From contig CANRFJ010000003.1 of NCBI GenBank assembly GCA_947629865.1, positions 1-64,000 on the forward strand: a stretch of DNA of 64,000 nt. The letters are read 5' to 3'. A model generated the notes under the pieces. The model searched no databases, was not told the DNA's origin, and was given only the letters and a program-made list of their open reading frames with translations. Shown here one piece after another: positions 28,060 through 37,835 of this stretch. The translations under genes were made by a program, and so were the position numbers. Numbering within the stretch: position 1 is the first letter of the stretch; every line of letters begins with the position of its first letter. This stretch comes from an uncultured Lachnospiraceae bacterium. Its GTDB lineage: Bacteria; Bacillota; Clostridia; Lachnospirales; Lachnospiraceae.

Positions 28060-29925
28060 CTATTTCATCTTTACCTTAATTTTCTGGCTCCAGCAGGTTT
28101 TATAAGGAATCCCATAAAACCAGCCTTCTCTTGGCACAATGCGGAACTGGACATAATACGTCTTCCCTTTCTTCGCATTGTAAACATCAAAATCGCCAAA
28201 ATCTCTTATTGTATAACTCGAGGCATGTTTCATTTTCTTGTTGTCCGCATAGCGAATCTGAGAATCAAAGTCGTCATTCTCATATATGCCGGAGATTGCT
28301 TTTGCATATTCTTTTATCTCCGCCATTTTATATGACAGTTTCCAGTATTTTTTTATGTTGATGGCGATCTGCTTTTCTTTTTTATCAATAAAATCAATTT
28401 TCCAATTGCAAACCATGGGGCGCACCGTCAGATTTCCCTTTACTCCGGGGGAAAACTTTTTCGTCCAGATGCCGTACCATGTCCGGACGGCGCCTGTCCG
28501 AAATTTCTTTTTCGATGATTGATAGCGCCAGCCAATAAAGCAATACTGTTTTTTCCCGCATGTTATATTCTGGGGAAGCTTCGGCTCCTTTCCATAAGTA
28601 TAACGAGAAGGCAGCTTCCCTTTTATCTTAAACTTATACTTCTTCAACATTTTCCGGTCATAAGTAATCCGGAACACTTTTCCCTTTCCGGTAACTGTTT
28701 CCCCTGCCTTTACCGTTTTTACTTTTTTCTTTCCGCAATACCAATTCATTACCTGTTTACTGGCTGACAGAGAATACGCCGTATTGGAGTTATTGATGAT
28801 TTTATGCAATTTGGGACAGTTCTGATGACATGGTAAAATTTCTTTTACGCCCCTCGGAATGATAAGTTTCGTAAGAGAGGCACAATCCTCAAACGCATTT
28901 TTCTTTATTTTTTCTACCGAATCCGGTATGGAAATCGCCTTTAAGGAAATGCAGTCGGAAAACGCCCCCTCTCCTATGACAGACAGGTTTTTCGATAAAG
29001 TAATCTTCTTCAGGGAAACACAATCTGCCATCATCTTCTTTCCAATCGTTGTTACTGTGTCCGGAAGACGCAACTTCTTCAATGCAAGACAATAAGAAAA
29101 GGCTTTTTTCCCCACGCTGCGAAGCCCATCCGGAAGAGTAATCGTTTCCAACTTGCCGCAAAATTGAAATGCTCTATCTCCTATGGCAGTCATGTTTCCT
29201 GACAAAGTAACTTTTTTCAGTATATGACAGGAATCAAATGTGCCGGAGGGCAGATTTGTAATGCCGGACAACGAAGCCTTTTTCAGAGAATAACAGTCCC
29301 GGAATACTTCTGCTCCCAGTTCCTTTACATGATCCGGCAACACGAGTTCCTCCAGACCGCTCTCAGCATAGGCACAATCTCCAATATATGTAACCGTAGA
29401 CGGCAGTTTGACTGCCTCCAGGTTCTGGCACTCCATAAAGGTTTCTGCCTCAATTCTGGTCGTGCCCTCCGGAATTGTAATTGCAGACAGGCTGCTCCCC
29501 TTAAAAACTCCCTTTCCCATACTTATTTCAGCGTTCGGTATGTTTATTTTCTCTAAATCACTATACGCAAACGCATAGTCGCCGATGCTCCGGATCGTGC
29601 TGGGAAGCGTAATCCCCTTGCTCAGAAAAACATCCCGCTCTGCACTTTCCGGTGAAAAGGCAGAGTGACAAATGGATGTGATTCCCTCTGCAATGACCGC
29701 CTTCTCCATATAATCCGGAATGTCATCATCGTCCATCCATGCGCATGACGTCATCTCTCCGGTTCCGGTTATCGTCAGCGTATTGCTATTCTTATCATAT
29801 TTCCAATATGCATTGGGGCCGCACTTACCCTCATACGTGTTCTTTGCGTCCGTTTCATGCTGTGGAAGCAGCAAGCAAAGCAGGAAAAACCAGACAAGTA
29901 AAATCGAAAATCTTATATTTTTCAT
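28060..29925 (-). CDS. BspA-type leucine-rich-repeat (LRR_5) surface/secreted protein
   Basis: Signal peptide; repeated IGDRAFQFCGKLETITLPDGLRSVGKKAFSYC units. Confidence 0.9.
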   Translation of the reverse strand: MKNIRFSILLVWFFLLCLLLPQHETDAKNTYEGKCGPNAYWKYDKNSNTLTITGTGEMTSCAWMDDDDIPDYMEKAVIAEGITSICHSAFSPESAERDVFLSKGITLPSTIRSIGDYAFAYSDLEKINIPNAEISMGKGVFKGSSLSAITIPEGTTRIEAETFMECQNLEAVKLPSTVTYIGDCAYAESGLEELVLPDHVKELGAEVFRDCYSLKKASLSGITNLPSGTFDSCHILKKVTLSGNMTAIGDRAFQFCGKLETITLPDGLRSVGKKAFSYCLALKKLRLPDTVTTIGKKMMADCVSLKKITLSKNLSVIGEGAFSDCISLKAISIPDSVEKIKKNAFEDCASLTKLIIPRGVKEILPCHQNCPKLHKIINNSNTAYSLSASKQVMNWYCGKKKVKTVKAGETVTGKGKVFRITYDRKMLKKYKFKIKGKLPSRYTYGKEPKLPQNITCGKKQYCFIGWRYQSSKKKFRTGAVRTWYGIWTKKFSPGVKGNLTVRPMVCNWKIDFIDKKEKQIAINIKKYWKLSYKMAEIKEYAKAISGIYENDDFDSQIRYADNKKMKHASSYTIRDFGDFDVYNAKKGKTYYVQFRIVPREGWFYGIPYKTCWSQKIKVKMK

Positions 29926-29960
29926 ATAGTTCAACTCCTTTTTTCTATAGTGCGTTCCAA

Positions 29961-30860
29961 TTATATCTCATCGCTGAAAATGTCTTTTATCTCTTTCAGC
30001 ATCATTTCCTTTAGATCCGGCGGGATATGGAACAGATTCAAAAAAGCCGCCTCGTCAAAGAAAGTCCCGGAAGCACCGTTTATTGCTGAAATCCATGAAA
30101 GATATTTCTTCGCCATTTCTTCACTGATTTTCTTTATAATGAAATAATCTGTCAGTATTACAAGGTTCTCCGACAAGTCATGCGTACCATCGTCCATGCG
30201 GATTGACCGATTTAGCAGGATGTCAGTAAACTGGTGTGTGTACTCATGAAACAACTGAAAAAAAGTTTGCTCAACTTCTCGTTCATTTTGAGGCAGCGGT
30301 ACAGCGGCAAAAAAACCATCCTGTACATATGATCCGCGCCCATTGCAGGTTATGCTGAACGAAAGAAAAGCGACTGCTCTGTTTTTTTGATAGTGTGAGA
30401 ATACGCAATCGCACGATTTTAAGAGCGATTCAAGCCGCGCCTCGCACTTTTTGCGTCTGTCATGCGTATTCCGATATTCCGACTCCCAATAGGGAAAATA
30501 TAGGAGGGATTCCTTTTCAAGTGCGGTTACAAACGGTTCGACAAAAAAATCTTTATCCTCACGCGTGAAACCGGAATAATTCAAAAGCCGTTTTTTCAAT
30601 TCTTCAAAGCTCTCATCCGGTTGTGCAAGCGGCAGAAAATTCACAATTCCAAGGCGTTCAAAATTATGATTGTAGTATTGCTGGATTTTAGCCATGGTAC
30701 GCCTCAGATCAAATGAAAATTCGGATGTTCTTCGATACTTTTCAAACTCGCAGATGTATTTTTCAGAATACAGATTTGAAGCATTACACACCTGCATATA
30801 TGCCAACACATGGTAGACGAGATCAACGCATTTAGAATATGTAAAAACAATTTCCGCCAT
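29961..30860 (-). CDS. putative zinc metallopeptidase-like protein (HEYTH)
   Basis: HExxH motif FQLFHEYTHQFTD; no further family recognised. Confidence 0.5.
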   Translation of the reverse strand: MAEIVFTYSKCVDLVYHVLAYMQVCNASNLYSEKYICEFEKYRRTSEFSFDLRRTMAKIQQYYNHNFERLGIVNFLPLAQPDESFEELKKRLLNYSGFTREDKDFFVEPFVTALEKESLLYFPYWESEYRNTHDRRKKCEARLESLLKSCDCVFSHYQKNRAVAFLSFSITCNGRGSYVQDGFFAAVPLPQNEREVEQTFFQLFHEYTHQFTDILLNRSIRMDDGTHDLSENLVILTDYFIIKKISEEMAKKYLSWISAINGASGTFFDEAAFLNLFHIPPDLKEMMLKEIKDIFSDEI

Positions 30861-30971
30861 AGACGAGCACCTCCTTTCCTTATCCACTCGACATTTAATA
30901 GTATACCACTCAAATGTGAAGAAATCTACTGTGCTTTAGGACGGGTAATCAAATTTATTTGTTGTGCTGCT

Positions 30972-32627
30972 TTACCGCGCATGAGTATTTCCCTCCGGAA
31001 CATCATATTTTACAACCATGTCATAAAGCATACACACGATGTAGGTGTCCCCGGTATATATGTTCTCGAATTGCAGATAGGCATCGTCGTAAGGCTCCGA
31101 TTTATACCGCAACGGCGTCTTTCGTTTTTTGTAAGCGTCGCTTCCCGTTTCAGTCCGGTCGAGGAACGTCTTATCAAACTGCTGCACAATCTCAATCCCT
31201 CTTTTCTCCAGTTCCTTTTTCGTCCTGTCTGAATTGTGATACGTCTCGCTTAAATTCTCAGACAAAAGCTCCAGATATCCATACTCCTTGGATTCATACT
31301 GCACCAGCGTGCGACCGTTGTAGGTAAAGTCCAGGCGGAGAGTGTCAGCCTCCCCCTCTCTGCCATTGCCAAACAAATAAGTAATCTCCTTCTTACCACC
31401 CTTTACCGTGCGGCACTCCGCCGCATCTAACTCATTCACCACAGGCTGCGGCATCGTGTCCCGAATGGCCTGGCGCAGAAATTCCTCCCTGGAGATTTTC
31501 TTGATCTGTCCCTTTCCGCCGGTCTCCGTCCCTGTGTTATCCGCTTTTTCTATCTGTGTCCCACTTTCTCCCCCAACGGCATCTGTGACTTGGTTTTCCC
31601 CTTTCCCGTTGGTCAGGCAGGCCGTTCCCAGCAAAACAAATAAAACAATTGACAGTGCGCCCAGCCATTTTTCCTGAAGCACTCCACTTTTTCTGAATTT
31701 CATAATATGCTTCACCCTCTTTCTTGTACTTGTCTCTCCAAACGCCAGCGTTCCTATTGAATACTGCCTTTTGTTGGTGGCAAAGGACAGTAGCGACAGG
31801 CTGTAGCTGTGACAGATTTCCTCTCCCATCTCGGAGAGTACATGTTCATCACAACTCATCTCCATGTCCCGTATCATACAGAACCAGGAAGCCCACACAA
31901 GCGGGTGGAACCAGTACACGGCCGTCAGAGAAAACGCGATGACCTTGATGATATAATCCCGCCTGTGAATATGATACTGCTCATGCTTTAAAATATACAT
32001 TCTCTCCTGTTCCGCCAGACGGAAGGGAATATAAATACGGGGACGGAATATGCCCATCACAAGGGGAGACGGAATACAATCGCTCTCATAAATATTATCC
32101 CTGTACAGAACGGCTTTGGCCAGTCGCTTTTTCGTGCGGATTGTTAAAAAGATATTCCGCAAAATAATCAGCCCCATACCAGTCAGCCAGAACGCCGCCA
32201 GCCAGGTTGGCACAGGAGTCGTCACAGGCGCTCCCTCTCCCGGCTGTCTGTTCATGGTCTCCCGCTCCGCCATCTCCATTGGGGATATGTTCTCCGGCCT
32301 GTCCGGACTATCCAAACTATCTGAACTGTCCACGCTTCCGGACGGTTTTCTTTCCTCCATAACCATCAGGCCTTCCTGCTCCCCCATACTTTCTACAGGC
32401 ATCCGGAGTCCCGCGGCGAAATCCAGATTGAACAAGCTGAGCGGCGAATAGAGCGTTACCGGACAGATCAAACGGATTCCCACAATGAGCCACAGGGCAT
32501 AGACATACCTTTTGGGAAACTTACTCATCAGTCCCCTCACAAGAAGCACTGCCAGAATAACGAAACTTCCCGCTAACGCCATATCCAGAACCTGCGCAAA
32601 TATTTTTTCTAACAACTTCCACCTCAC
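30972..32627 (-). CDS. BlaR1/MecR1-type M56 membrane metalloprotease sensor
   Basis: Four TM N-term, YILKHEQYHIHRRDYIIK HExxH, WFHPLVWASW; C-terminal domain not a recognisable penicillin-binding domain. Confidence 0.88.
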   Translation of the reverse strand: MRWKLLEKIFAQVLDMALAGSFVILAVLLVRGLMSKFPKRYVYALWLIVGIRLICPVTLYSPLSLFNLDFAAGLRMPVESMGEQEGLMVMEERKPSGSVDSSDSLDSPDRPENISPMEMAERETMNRQPGEGAPVTTPVPTWLAAFWLTGMGLIILRNIFLTIRTKKRLAKAVLYRDNIYESDCIPSPLVMGIFRPRIYIPFRLAEQERMYILKHEQYHIHRRDYIIKVIAFSLTAVYWFHPLVWASWFCMIRDMEMSCDEHVLSEMGEEICHSYSLSLLSFATNKRQYSIGTLAFGETSTRKRVKHIMKFRKSGVLQEKWLGALSIVLFVLLGTACLTNGKGENQVTDAVGGESGTQIEKADNTGTETGGKGQIKKISREEFLRQAIRDTMPQPVVNELDAAECRTVKGGKKEITYLFGNGREGEADTLRLDFTYNGRTLVQYESKEYGYLELLSENLSETYHNSDRTKKELEKRGIEIVQQFDKTFLDRTETGSDAYKKRKTPLRYKSEPYDDAYLQFENIYTGDTYIVCMLYDMVVKYDVPEGNTHAR

Positions 32628-32986
32628 TCCTCCCTGTGATCGTCAATCAACTTCTTGATCTTCTCTGCTTCTTCCCCTGATATTTTTTTCCCGCCCAGAA
32701 ATGCAGTGAGAAACTGTGGCAGGGAACCGCCGAACGTTCTCTCCACAAAATATTCGGACTCGTCTGCCTGCACCCGGTTCCGTTCTATCAGGACGGAAAC
32801 AGTGGCATTTTCATTGCTTATGTACCCCTTTTCACACAACTTGCGTATCGTCGTGTAGGTCGTGGACTTCTTCCATCCGAGAATCTCGCTGCAAAGTTTT
32901 ACCAGTTCTCCAGAGTTGACCGGAGCATGATCCCATACCACCGACATAAAGCGATAATCGCTGTCACATAGTTTCAAATATTCCAT
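32624..32986 (-). CDS. BlaI/MecI/CopY family repressor
   Basis: wHTH VWDHAPVNSGELVKLCSEILGWKKSTTYTTIRKLCEKGYI; overlaps the M56 gene. Confidence 0.93.
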   Translation of the reverse strand: MEYLKLCDSDYRFMSVVWDHAPVNSGELVKLCSEILGWKKSTTYTTIRKLCEKGYISNENATVSVLIERNRVQADESEYFVERTFGGSLPQFLTAFLGGKKISGEEAEKIKKLIDDHREE

Positions 32987-33053
32987 AACCCTCTCCCTTC
33001 TCCGTAGCATTTTTGCTCCGGCTGTCTTACCTTATATCATTTTCTCAAACGTC

Positions 33054-33109
33054 AAAAGGTCTATAACCATAAACCTATTATAAGATGAGTTTATAACTAT
33101 AGACCTTTT
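33054..33109. promoter_or_regulatory. Paired operator palindromes upstream of the BlaI-like gene: gtctataaccataaac (33059-33074) and gtttataactatagac (33089-33104)
   Basis: 21-nt inverted repeat arms AAAAGGTCTATA(ACC/GTT)ATAAAC, each half a near palindrome, 30 bp centre to centre, flanking a TATAAT-like -10 on the minus strand. Confidence 0.8.
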
Positions 33110-33401
33110 TTGTCAAGCACTTTTTGCAAAGTTTCCAGATTTTCATTAATTATGGTGGTCACTAATCTATTCTTTTATTCTATAAATCGTATGGCATAGC
33201 ATGGCACGATTTTGAATCTGCTGGCAGTCCGTGCTATGCCTACACAATTACCGAATACCCTGGGGTTCTCACCAAGAACTGATGGATTTTAAATTTTCTT
33301 CTCTATTTTCATGTATTTACCACGTCAAATCCGGTGGTACTATTCTAAAATTGACTGCATATTCAGCCTGTCTATAATCTGTTTCAAATTTAATTCCACC
33401 A

Positions 33402-34514
33402 TCAGCTCAATTCCCTTTCAATTTCTTCTATTGTTGGCAATGTTCCTTTAAAATTCTCCGGCACAAGCTTAGAAAGCTCAAACTCGGAAATTCCAATCGG
33501 TGCATTGATATTATTTACTGCATACTGTGCCAGTATATTGTCTTTTGTCTTGCATATCAAAAGTCCGATTGTTCTTGCATCTCCTTCTTTGCATAGAATA
33601 CCATCTACTGCAGCAACATAAGTACTGATCTGTCCCATATCACCAGGTTCAAAATCTCTTATTTTAATTTCAATCACTACATAACAATGAAGCGTGATAT
33701 TGTAAAAAAGCATATCTATAAATTGCTCCGTCTGACCAAGTACAATTTGATATTCCCGACCTACAAAGGCAAAGCCCGTGCCAAGTTCCAAGAGAAACCG
33801 CTGTATGTTGTCCATCAAGGCGTCCTTTAGTTCCTTTTCGTAATATCCTTCTGTAATCGTCAAGAAGTCAAAATTATATGGATCTTTGGTCATTTCCTGT
33901 GCCAAATCACTTTGTGGAGAAGGTAAAGTTTTATCAAAATTGCTGATTGCTTTACCTTGACGCTCATAAAGATTTGTGTCAAGAAAATTCATCAGTACCA
34001 CTCTTGACCAATTATTTTCAAGTGTCTTTTTCACAAAAAACAGTGCTTTTTCGCGATCATCCTTACACCTGTCCATAATCAATTTATGATGCCCCCATGG
34101 AATACTGAATATATCTACACCAGTCTGATTTACTTCATCACTGAGAAAAGTCTCTAATTTTCCCCCAACTTGGGGGAATTTTTTATTGACATCTATTTTT
34201 CCCTCAACTTGGGGGAATTCTTCGCCCATGTGATATAACCGATAAAATTTTATCATATAAAACAAATTCGTCTTTGAAAATCCTTTGGCATTGGGAATTA
34301 TCTCTCTCAAATCTTCACTCAAAGTAGTCACAAAGGAACTTCCCCATCTGCTTTCCGCTCTTAGCATAGCAATATCCCGCCCTATAGACCAGTAAAACAT
34401 CAGCATTTCCCGATTAACGGACGACGCTGCCTTTATCTGGCTGCTCTGATATCGACTTTTCAAATCAGTAATCCAGTTTTTGTAATCGTCATCAGCTTTT
34501 ACAATGTTACTCAT
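33402..34514 (-). CDS. DUF1016 / YhcG-type PDDEXK nuclease domain protein
   Basis: SREMLMFYWSIGRDI-like N-term; C-terminal LGTGFAFVGREYQIVLG...LHCYVVIEIKIRDFEPGDMGQISTYV. Confidence 0.9.
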   Translation of the reverse strand: MSNIVKADDDYKNWITDLKSRYQSSQIKAASSVNREMLMFYWSIGRDIAMLRAESRWGSSFVTTLSEDLREIIPNAKGFSKTNLFYMIKFYRLYHMGEEFPQVEGKIDVNKKFPQVGGKLETFLSDEVNQTGVDIFSIPWGHHKLIMDRCKDDREKALFFVKKTLENNWSRVVLMNFLDTNLYERQGKAISNFDKTLPSPQSDLAQEMTKDPYNFDFLTITEGYYEKELKDALMDNIQRFLLELGTGFAFVGREYQIVLGQTEQFIDMLFYNITLHCYVVIEIKIRDFEPGDMGQISTYVAAVDGILCKEGDARTIGLLICKTKDNILAQYAVNNINAPIGISEFELSKLVPENFKGTLPTIEEIERELS

Positions 34515-34806
34515 ACACAACCTCCGTCATACTTCCTGCTTCATATATAATAAAACCTCCTGTTTGTGGTTTATCCGCCATTTCAATTTTACTCATAATT
34601 GCACTCTGTATTTTTTATCGTTAACGCATTTGCTTTAACCACTGGGCACGCCCCTTTCAGTACAATCTAGCAAAATATAGTATATCAAAAAAAGCCTGTC
34701 ATTTCCAGCATTTTTCTATGTTATCATTATGTTGTTATTATGTTATTTTTAATCTTACCCTCCTTCTCCCCGTCTAATCCAACATTCAGAAAAGAGAGAC
34801 TAAAAA

Positions 34807-35523
34807 TCAACCCTCATTTTCCGCCATCCGTATAAACTCTGAAAATATCGCCCTGCTGTTTTTGTCTGTCTGATACGAAAATTCAGGGTGCCACTGTATT
34901 CCCCAAATAAATTTCTTCTCAGGTATACATACTGCCTCAATCAAACCGTCCTCCGAGACTGCCATTGCAAGCGCTTTGGGCGCTAACATATGAATCGCCT
35001 GATGATGATAACTGTTTACCTTAAGTGTTTTCGCCTTCAACAATTCGTACAACGGACTATGTTCTACAATATCTACAGAGTGTACGGGTGAATTATAAGG
35101 CGGTGACTGGTGATGCTCAATATCCGTAGGATACTCCGAGGGCAGATCCTGATATAATGTTCCACCCATCGCAACATTAATCAATTGTATCCCCCGACAT
35201 ATTCCAAGAAGCGGTTTATCCCTTTTATATACCATACGAAACAATATGGTTTCCATTTCGTCACGCTCTTTACAGCACAAACCGCATTTTTCTGAAGGCT
35301 TCTGCTCATATAAGCGAGGCGAAACATCCTGGCCTCCGGTACATAGAAAGCCATCCATTTCCTCTGCAATCTGTTGCAAATTTTCTTTGTCCGATGTCAG
35401 AGGAAGCATAACAGGTATCCCTCCTGCCTGTTCAATCCCTTTCATATAACCGGGAAGCATCCAATAACTCTGTCTCTCCTCATCGACTAATGGAATAACC
35501 CCTATTACTGGTTTTTTCATCAT
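34807..35523 (-). CDS. gamma-glutamyl-gamma-aminobutyrate hydrolase family (peptidase C26)
   Basis: GFLCTGGQDVSPRLY, LLGICRGIQLINVAMGGTLYQDL, WGIQWHPEF. Confidence 0.94.
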   Translation of the reverse strand: MMKKPVIGVIPLVDEERQSYWMLPGYMKGIEQAGGIPVMLPLTSDKENLQQIAEEMDGFLCTGGQDVSPRLYEQKPSEKCGLCCKERDEMETILFRMVYKRDKPLLGICRGIQLINVAMGGTLYQDLPSEYPTDIEHHQSPPYNSPVHSVDIVEHSPLYELLKAKTLKVNSYHHQAIHMLAPKALAMAVSEDGLIEAVCIPEKKFIWGIQWHPEFSYQTDKNSRAIFSEFIRMAENEG

Positions 35524-35559
35524 CAATACCCCCTTTTCTGCCATGTTTATTAAACAAAC

Positions 35560-35589
35560 AAAGGCGCCCTGCTATTGCAGAACGCCTTT
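35560..35589 (-). terminator. Rho-independent terminator after the Toprim-like/ATPase operon
   Basis: AAAGGCGTTCTGC-AATA-GCAGGGCGCCTTT then TGTTTGTTT on minus strand. Confidence 0.85.
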
Positions 35590-35656
35590 GCTCATACAGT
35601 TAGGATTTTACTACATTTTTTGTGATGCGTCAACTTTCTGCCGCCTCGTGCTTACA

Positions 35657-36259
35657 TCATTTCATATCGGATATTTGATCCATGCAGTAATTTACAAACT
35701 CTAACATATTTGTTTCTTTCACATTTTTTATCTTATTTGCAAATAACTGTATTTGTTTAACCGTATCGAGGCTCACAGGATCTGTATTAATCGGAAATAC
35801 TTTACTATAATAGTTTCCTTTTTCTGAATTCGATATGCGCTCAACCATAATCCCCGCCTTTATCATAACATCCTCAAGATTAGAAATATTGTATATTGGC
35901 ACAATATATTTCTCTAATGGGTGATTTTTAAATAAACTTTTCGTTATATATTCCTCTTTCATTTTATCGGAACAGTCATCCGTATCCATAATGATAAATA
36001 ATTTAAAATTGTTTAACTTTTTCCTCTTTCTATCATACTCAACTGAATATTCCTCAGCAAATGCGCTCAATGATCTAAACGGCTTCTTATTCAAATAATC
36101 CTTCAATCCATTTATCTGTATGCTACTTCTTCCTTTATTTTCAGCTATTATTTTTACAGATAAATGAAGATTTGTATATATATAGCGTACAATGTGAAAC
36201 TCTGATTTCCCATGAACAATCACTGCTGCCTTTGTGTAATTCAACGAATTCGAGGGCAT
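35657..36259 (-). CDS. RloB/Toprim-like small protein paired with ATPase
   Basis: IVHGKSEFHIVRYI ... FIIMDTDDCSD (Toprim-like); 2 bp from the ATPase gene. Confidence 0.5.
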   Translation of the reverse strand: MPSNSLNYTKAAVIVHGKSEFHIVRYIYTNLHLSVKIIAENKGRSSIQINGLKDYLNKKPFRSLSAFAEEYSVEYDRKRKKLNNFKLFIIMDTDDCSDKMKEEYITKSLFKNHPLEKYIVPIYNISNLEDVMIKAGIMVERISNSEKGNYYSKVFPINTDPVSLDTVKQIQLFANKIKNVKETNMLEFVNYCMDQISDMK

Positions 36260-36261
36260 TA

Positions 36262-37614
36262 TTATACATCCCCCTCTCCATTCGATTCATCACTTCTTAA
36301 CTCATTTAAAATCAGATCATAATCCAAGGTGTCAACCACAGGTATTCCGCCAAACAAACCCTTTAGATACATTATTCTGGGATTATTAGTACCTTGAATC
36401 CTCTGATATTTATCAAGGCATTTCACTTCTTTATTCCCTTGATAATCCACATTAATTAAATACGCTGATTTTATATCAATGCTCTCCAACATGTATGTGT
36501 TATGAGTTGTAATTATTAATTGTCCGGATATGTCCTCAATCATAGACTCCAAAATAATTTTAAGTAATAAATCATGAATTCCGTCATCTATTTCATCATA
36601 TACGACTGTTATTCCGCAAAACGCTCCCAACAAAGAACGAATAATATCAAGAATATGCTGTGTCCCTGCCGATTCATTTTCAAATGCAATCGTTCTTATC
36701 TTCCCACCAATCATTTTTTTTACAAAAAGTTTATATGAAATCTCATTTTCTTTATAAACCCGCTCATAAAAAACATCCTTTATATCAGCATACGCTTGTG
36801 TAAAAAAGTCTCTTAAAATGCGCTCCGACCGATTCAAATTGGTTTCATATGATTTTTTTATTTTTCCAACATCCATCCTGAGCAAAATATTATCCGGTTT
36901 CCCCGCTTCAACCTCCATTCCCGAATAGGAAGTTTTCTTATAATGCACACTTATTTCTTCCAACATATCCAGAACTTCCAGAATATATTTGGAATAATTA
37001 TCATTTATATACTGCTCATTTTTTTCTTTTCTTTCTTTATTCAATATACTTAATAATGAATGTTTCCCCCAATACTTTTCTATTTCGTTACAGATTTCTT
37101 CTTCAACCTTTTTATTGTTAAATAACTTATTGGACAATATTGGCACTATTCTTCCATTTTCGTTTTTTATTTCAAAGAATGTCCCTCTTTGCTTACCCGT
37201 GAAATAATACAATTTCTCGTACAAAAATTTTTCAGCAAAACTTAAAATATAATAGCCCTCATGATCGCCAATTTTAAAACCATATTCAACTCGGGTTTCA
37301 TCCTCACAATCTTTCATCCTACAGCTATCTGTAAGTTTCAAAATATCGGTTCCACCGATAAGCATTTCCAATATCTCCTTCGGCAGTTCCTGCTTTGGTA
37401 CTATTTCTTTTATTTTCTCCGCATTCATCAACATTTCAAACGAATCTATACTTCGCCTCAGCAAATTGATGCTATTAACAAAATTAGATTTTCCACTCCC
37501 ATTCTCACCATAAATGGCAACAAATTTTTTGGCTCCTCTACTCCCATTTTTTAAGTCAAACATCGCATCTTTAAATGACATAAAATTTTTTAGCTTAATG
37601 TATGTGAACATCAT
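36262..37614 (-). CDS. OLD-/RloA-like AAA ATPase
   Basis: YIKLKNFMSFKDAMFDL, GENGSGKSNFVNSINLLRRS, ITVVYDEIDDGIHDLLLK, LIITTHNTYMLE. Confidence 0.85.
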   Translation of the reverse strand: MMFTYIKLKNFMSFKDAMFDLKNGSRGAKKFVAIYGENGSGKSNFVNSINLLRRSIDSFEMLMNAEKIKEIVPKQELPKEILEMLIGGTDILKLTDSCRMKDCEDETRVEYGFKIGDHEGYYILSFAEKFLYEKLYYFTGKQRGTFFEIKNENGRIVPILSNKLFNNKKVEEEICNEIEKYWGKHSLLSILNKERKEKNEQYINDNYSKYILEVLDMLEEISVHYKKTSYSGMEVEAGKPDNILLRMDVGKIKKSYETNLNRSERILRDFFTQAYADIKDVFYERVYKENEISYKLFVKKMIGGKIRTIAFENESAGTQHILDIIRSLLGAFCGITVVYDEIDDGIHDLLLKIILESMIEDISGQLIITTHNTYMLESIDIKSAYLINVDYQGNKEVKCLDKYQRIQGTNNPRIMYLKGLFGGIPVVDTLDYDLILNELRSDESNGEGDV

Positions 37615-37835
37615 CGCCACCTCCATATCAATAATATCTCCTTTCTTCGTTTTTGTCAATAACTTATTCGTTTTTGTTATTTTTTATACCATTTTGCGCA
37701 AACTTTTACTCTTTTATGCATAAAAATAAAAACATATGCAGCACTAACCGCTAACATATGTTTTTATCCAAAACGCTTTATCCTTATCTTTATACCACAT
37801 CCCACAGCGGCCGCCGGCTCTCTGAACACTTCCTT

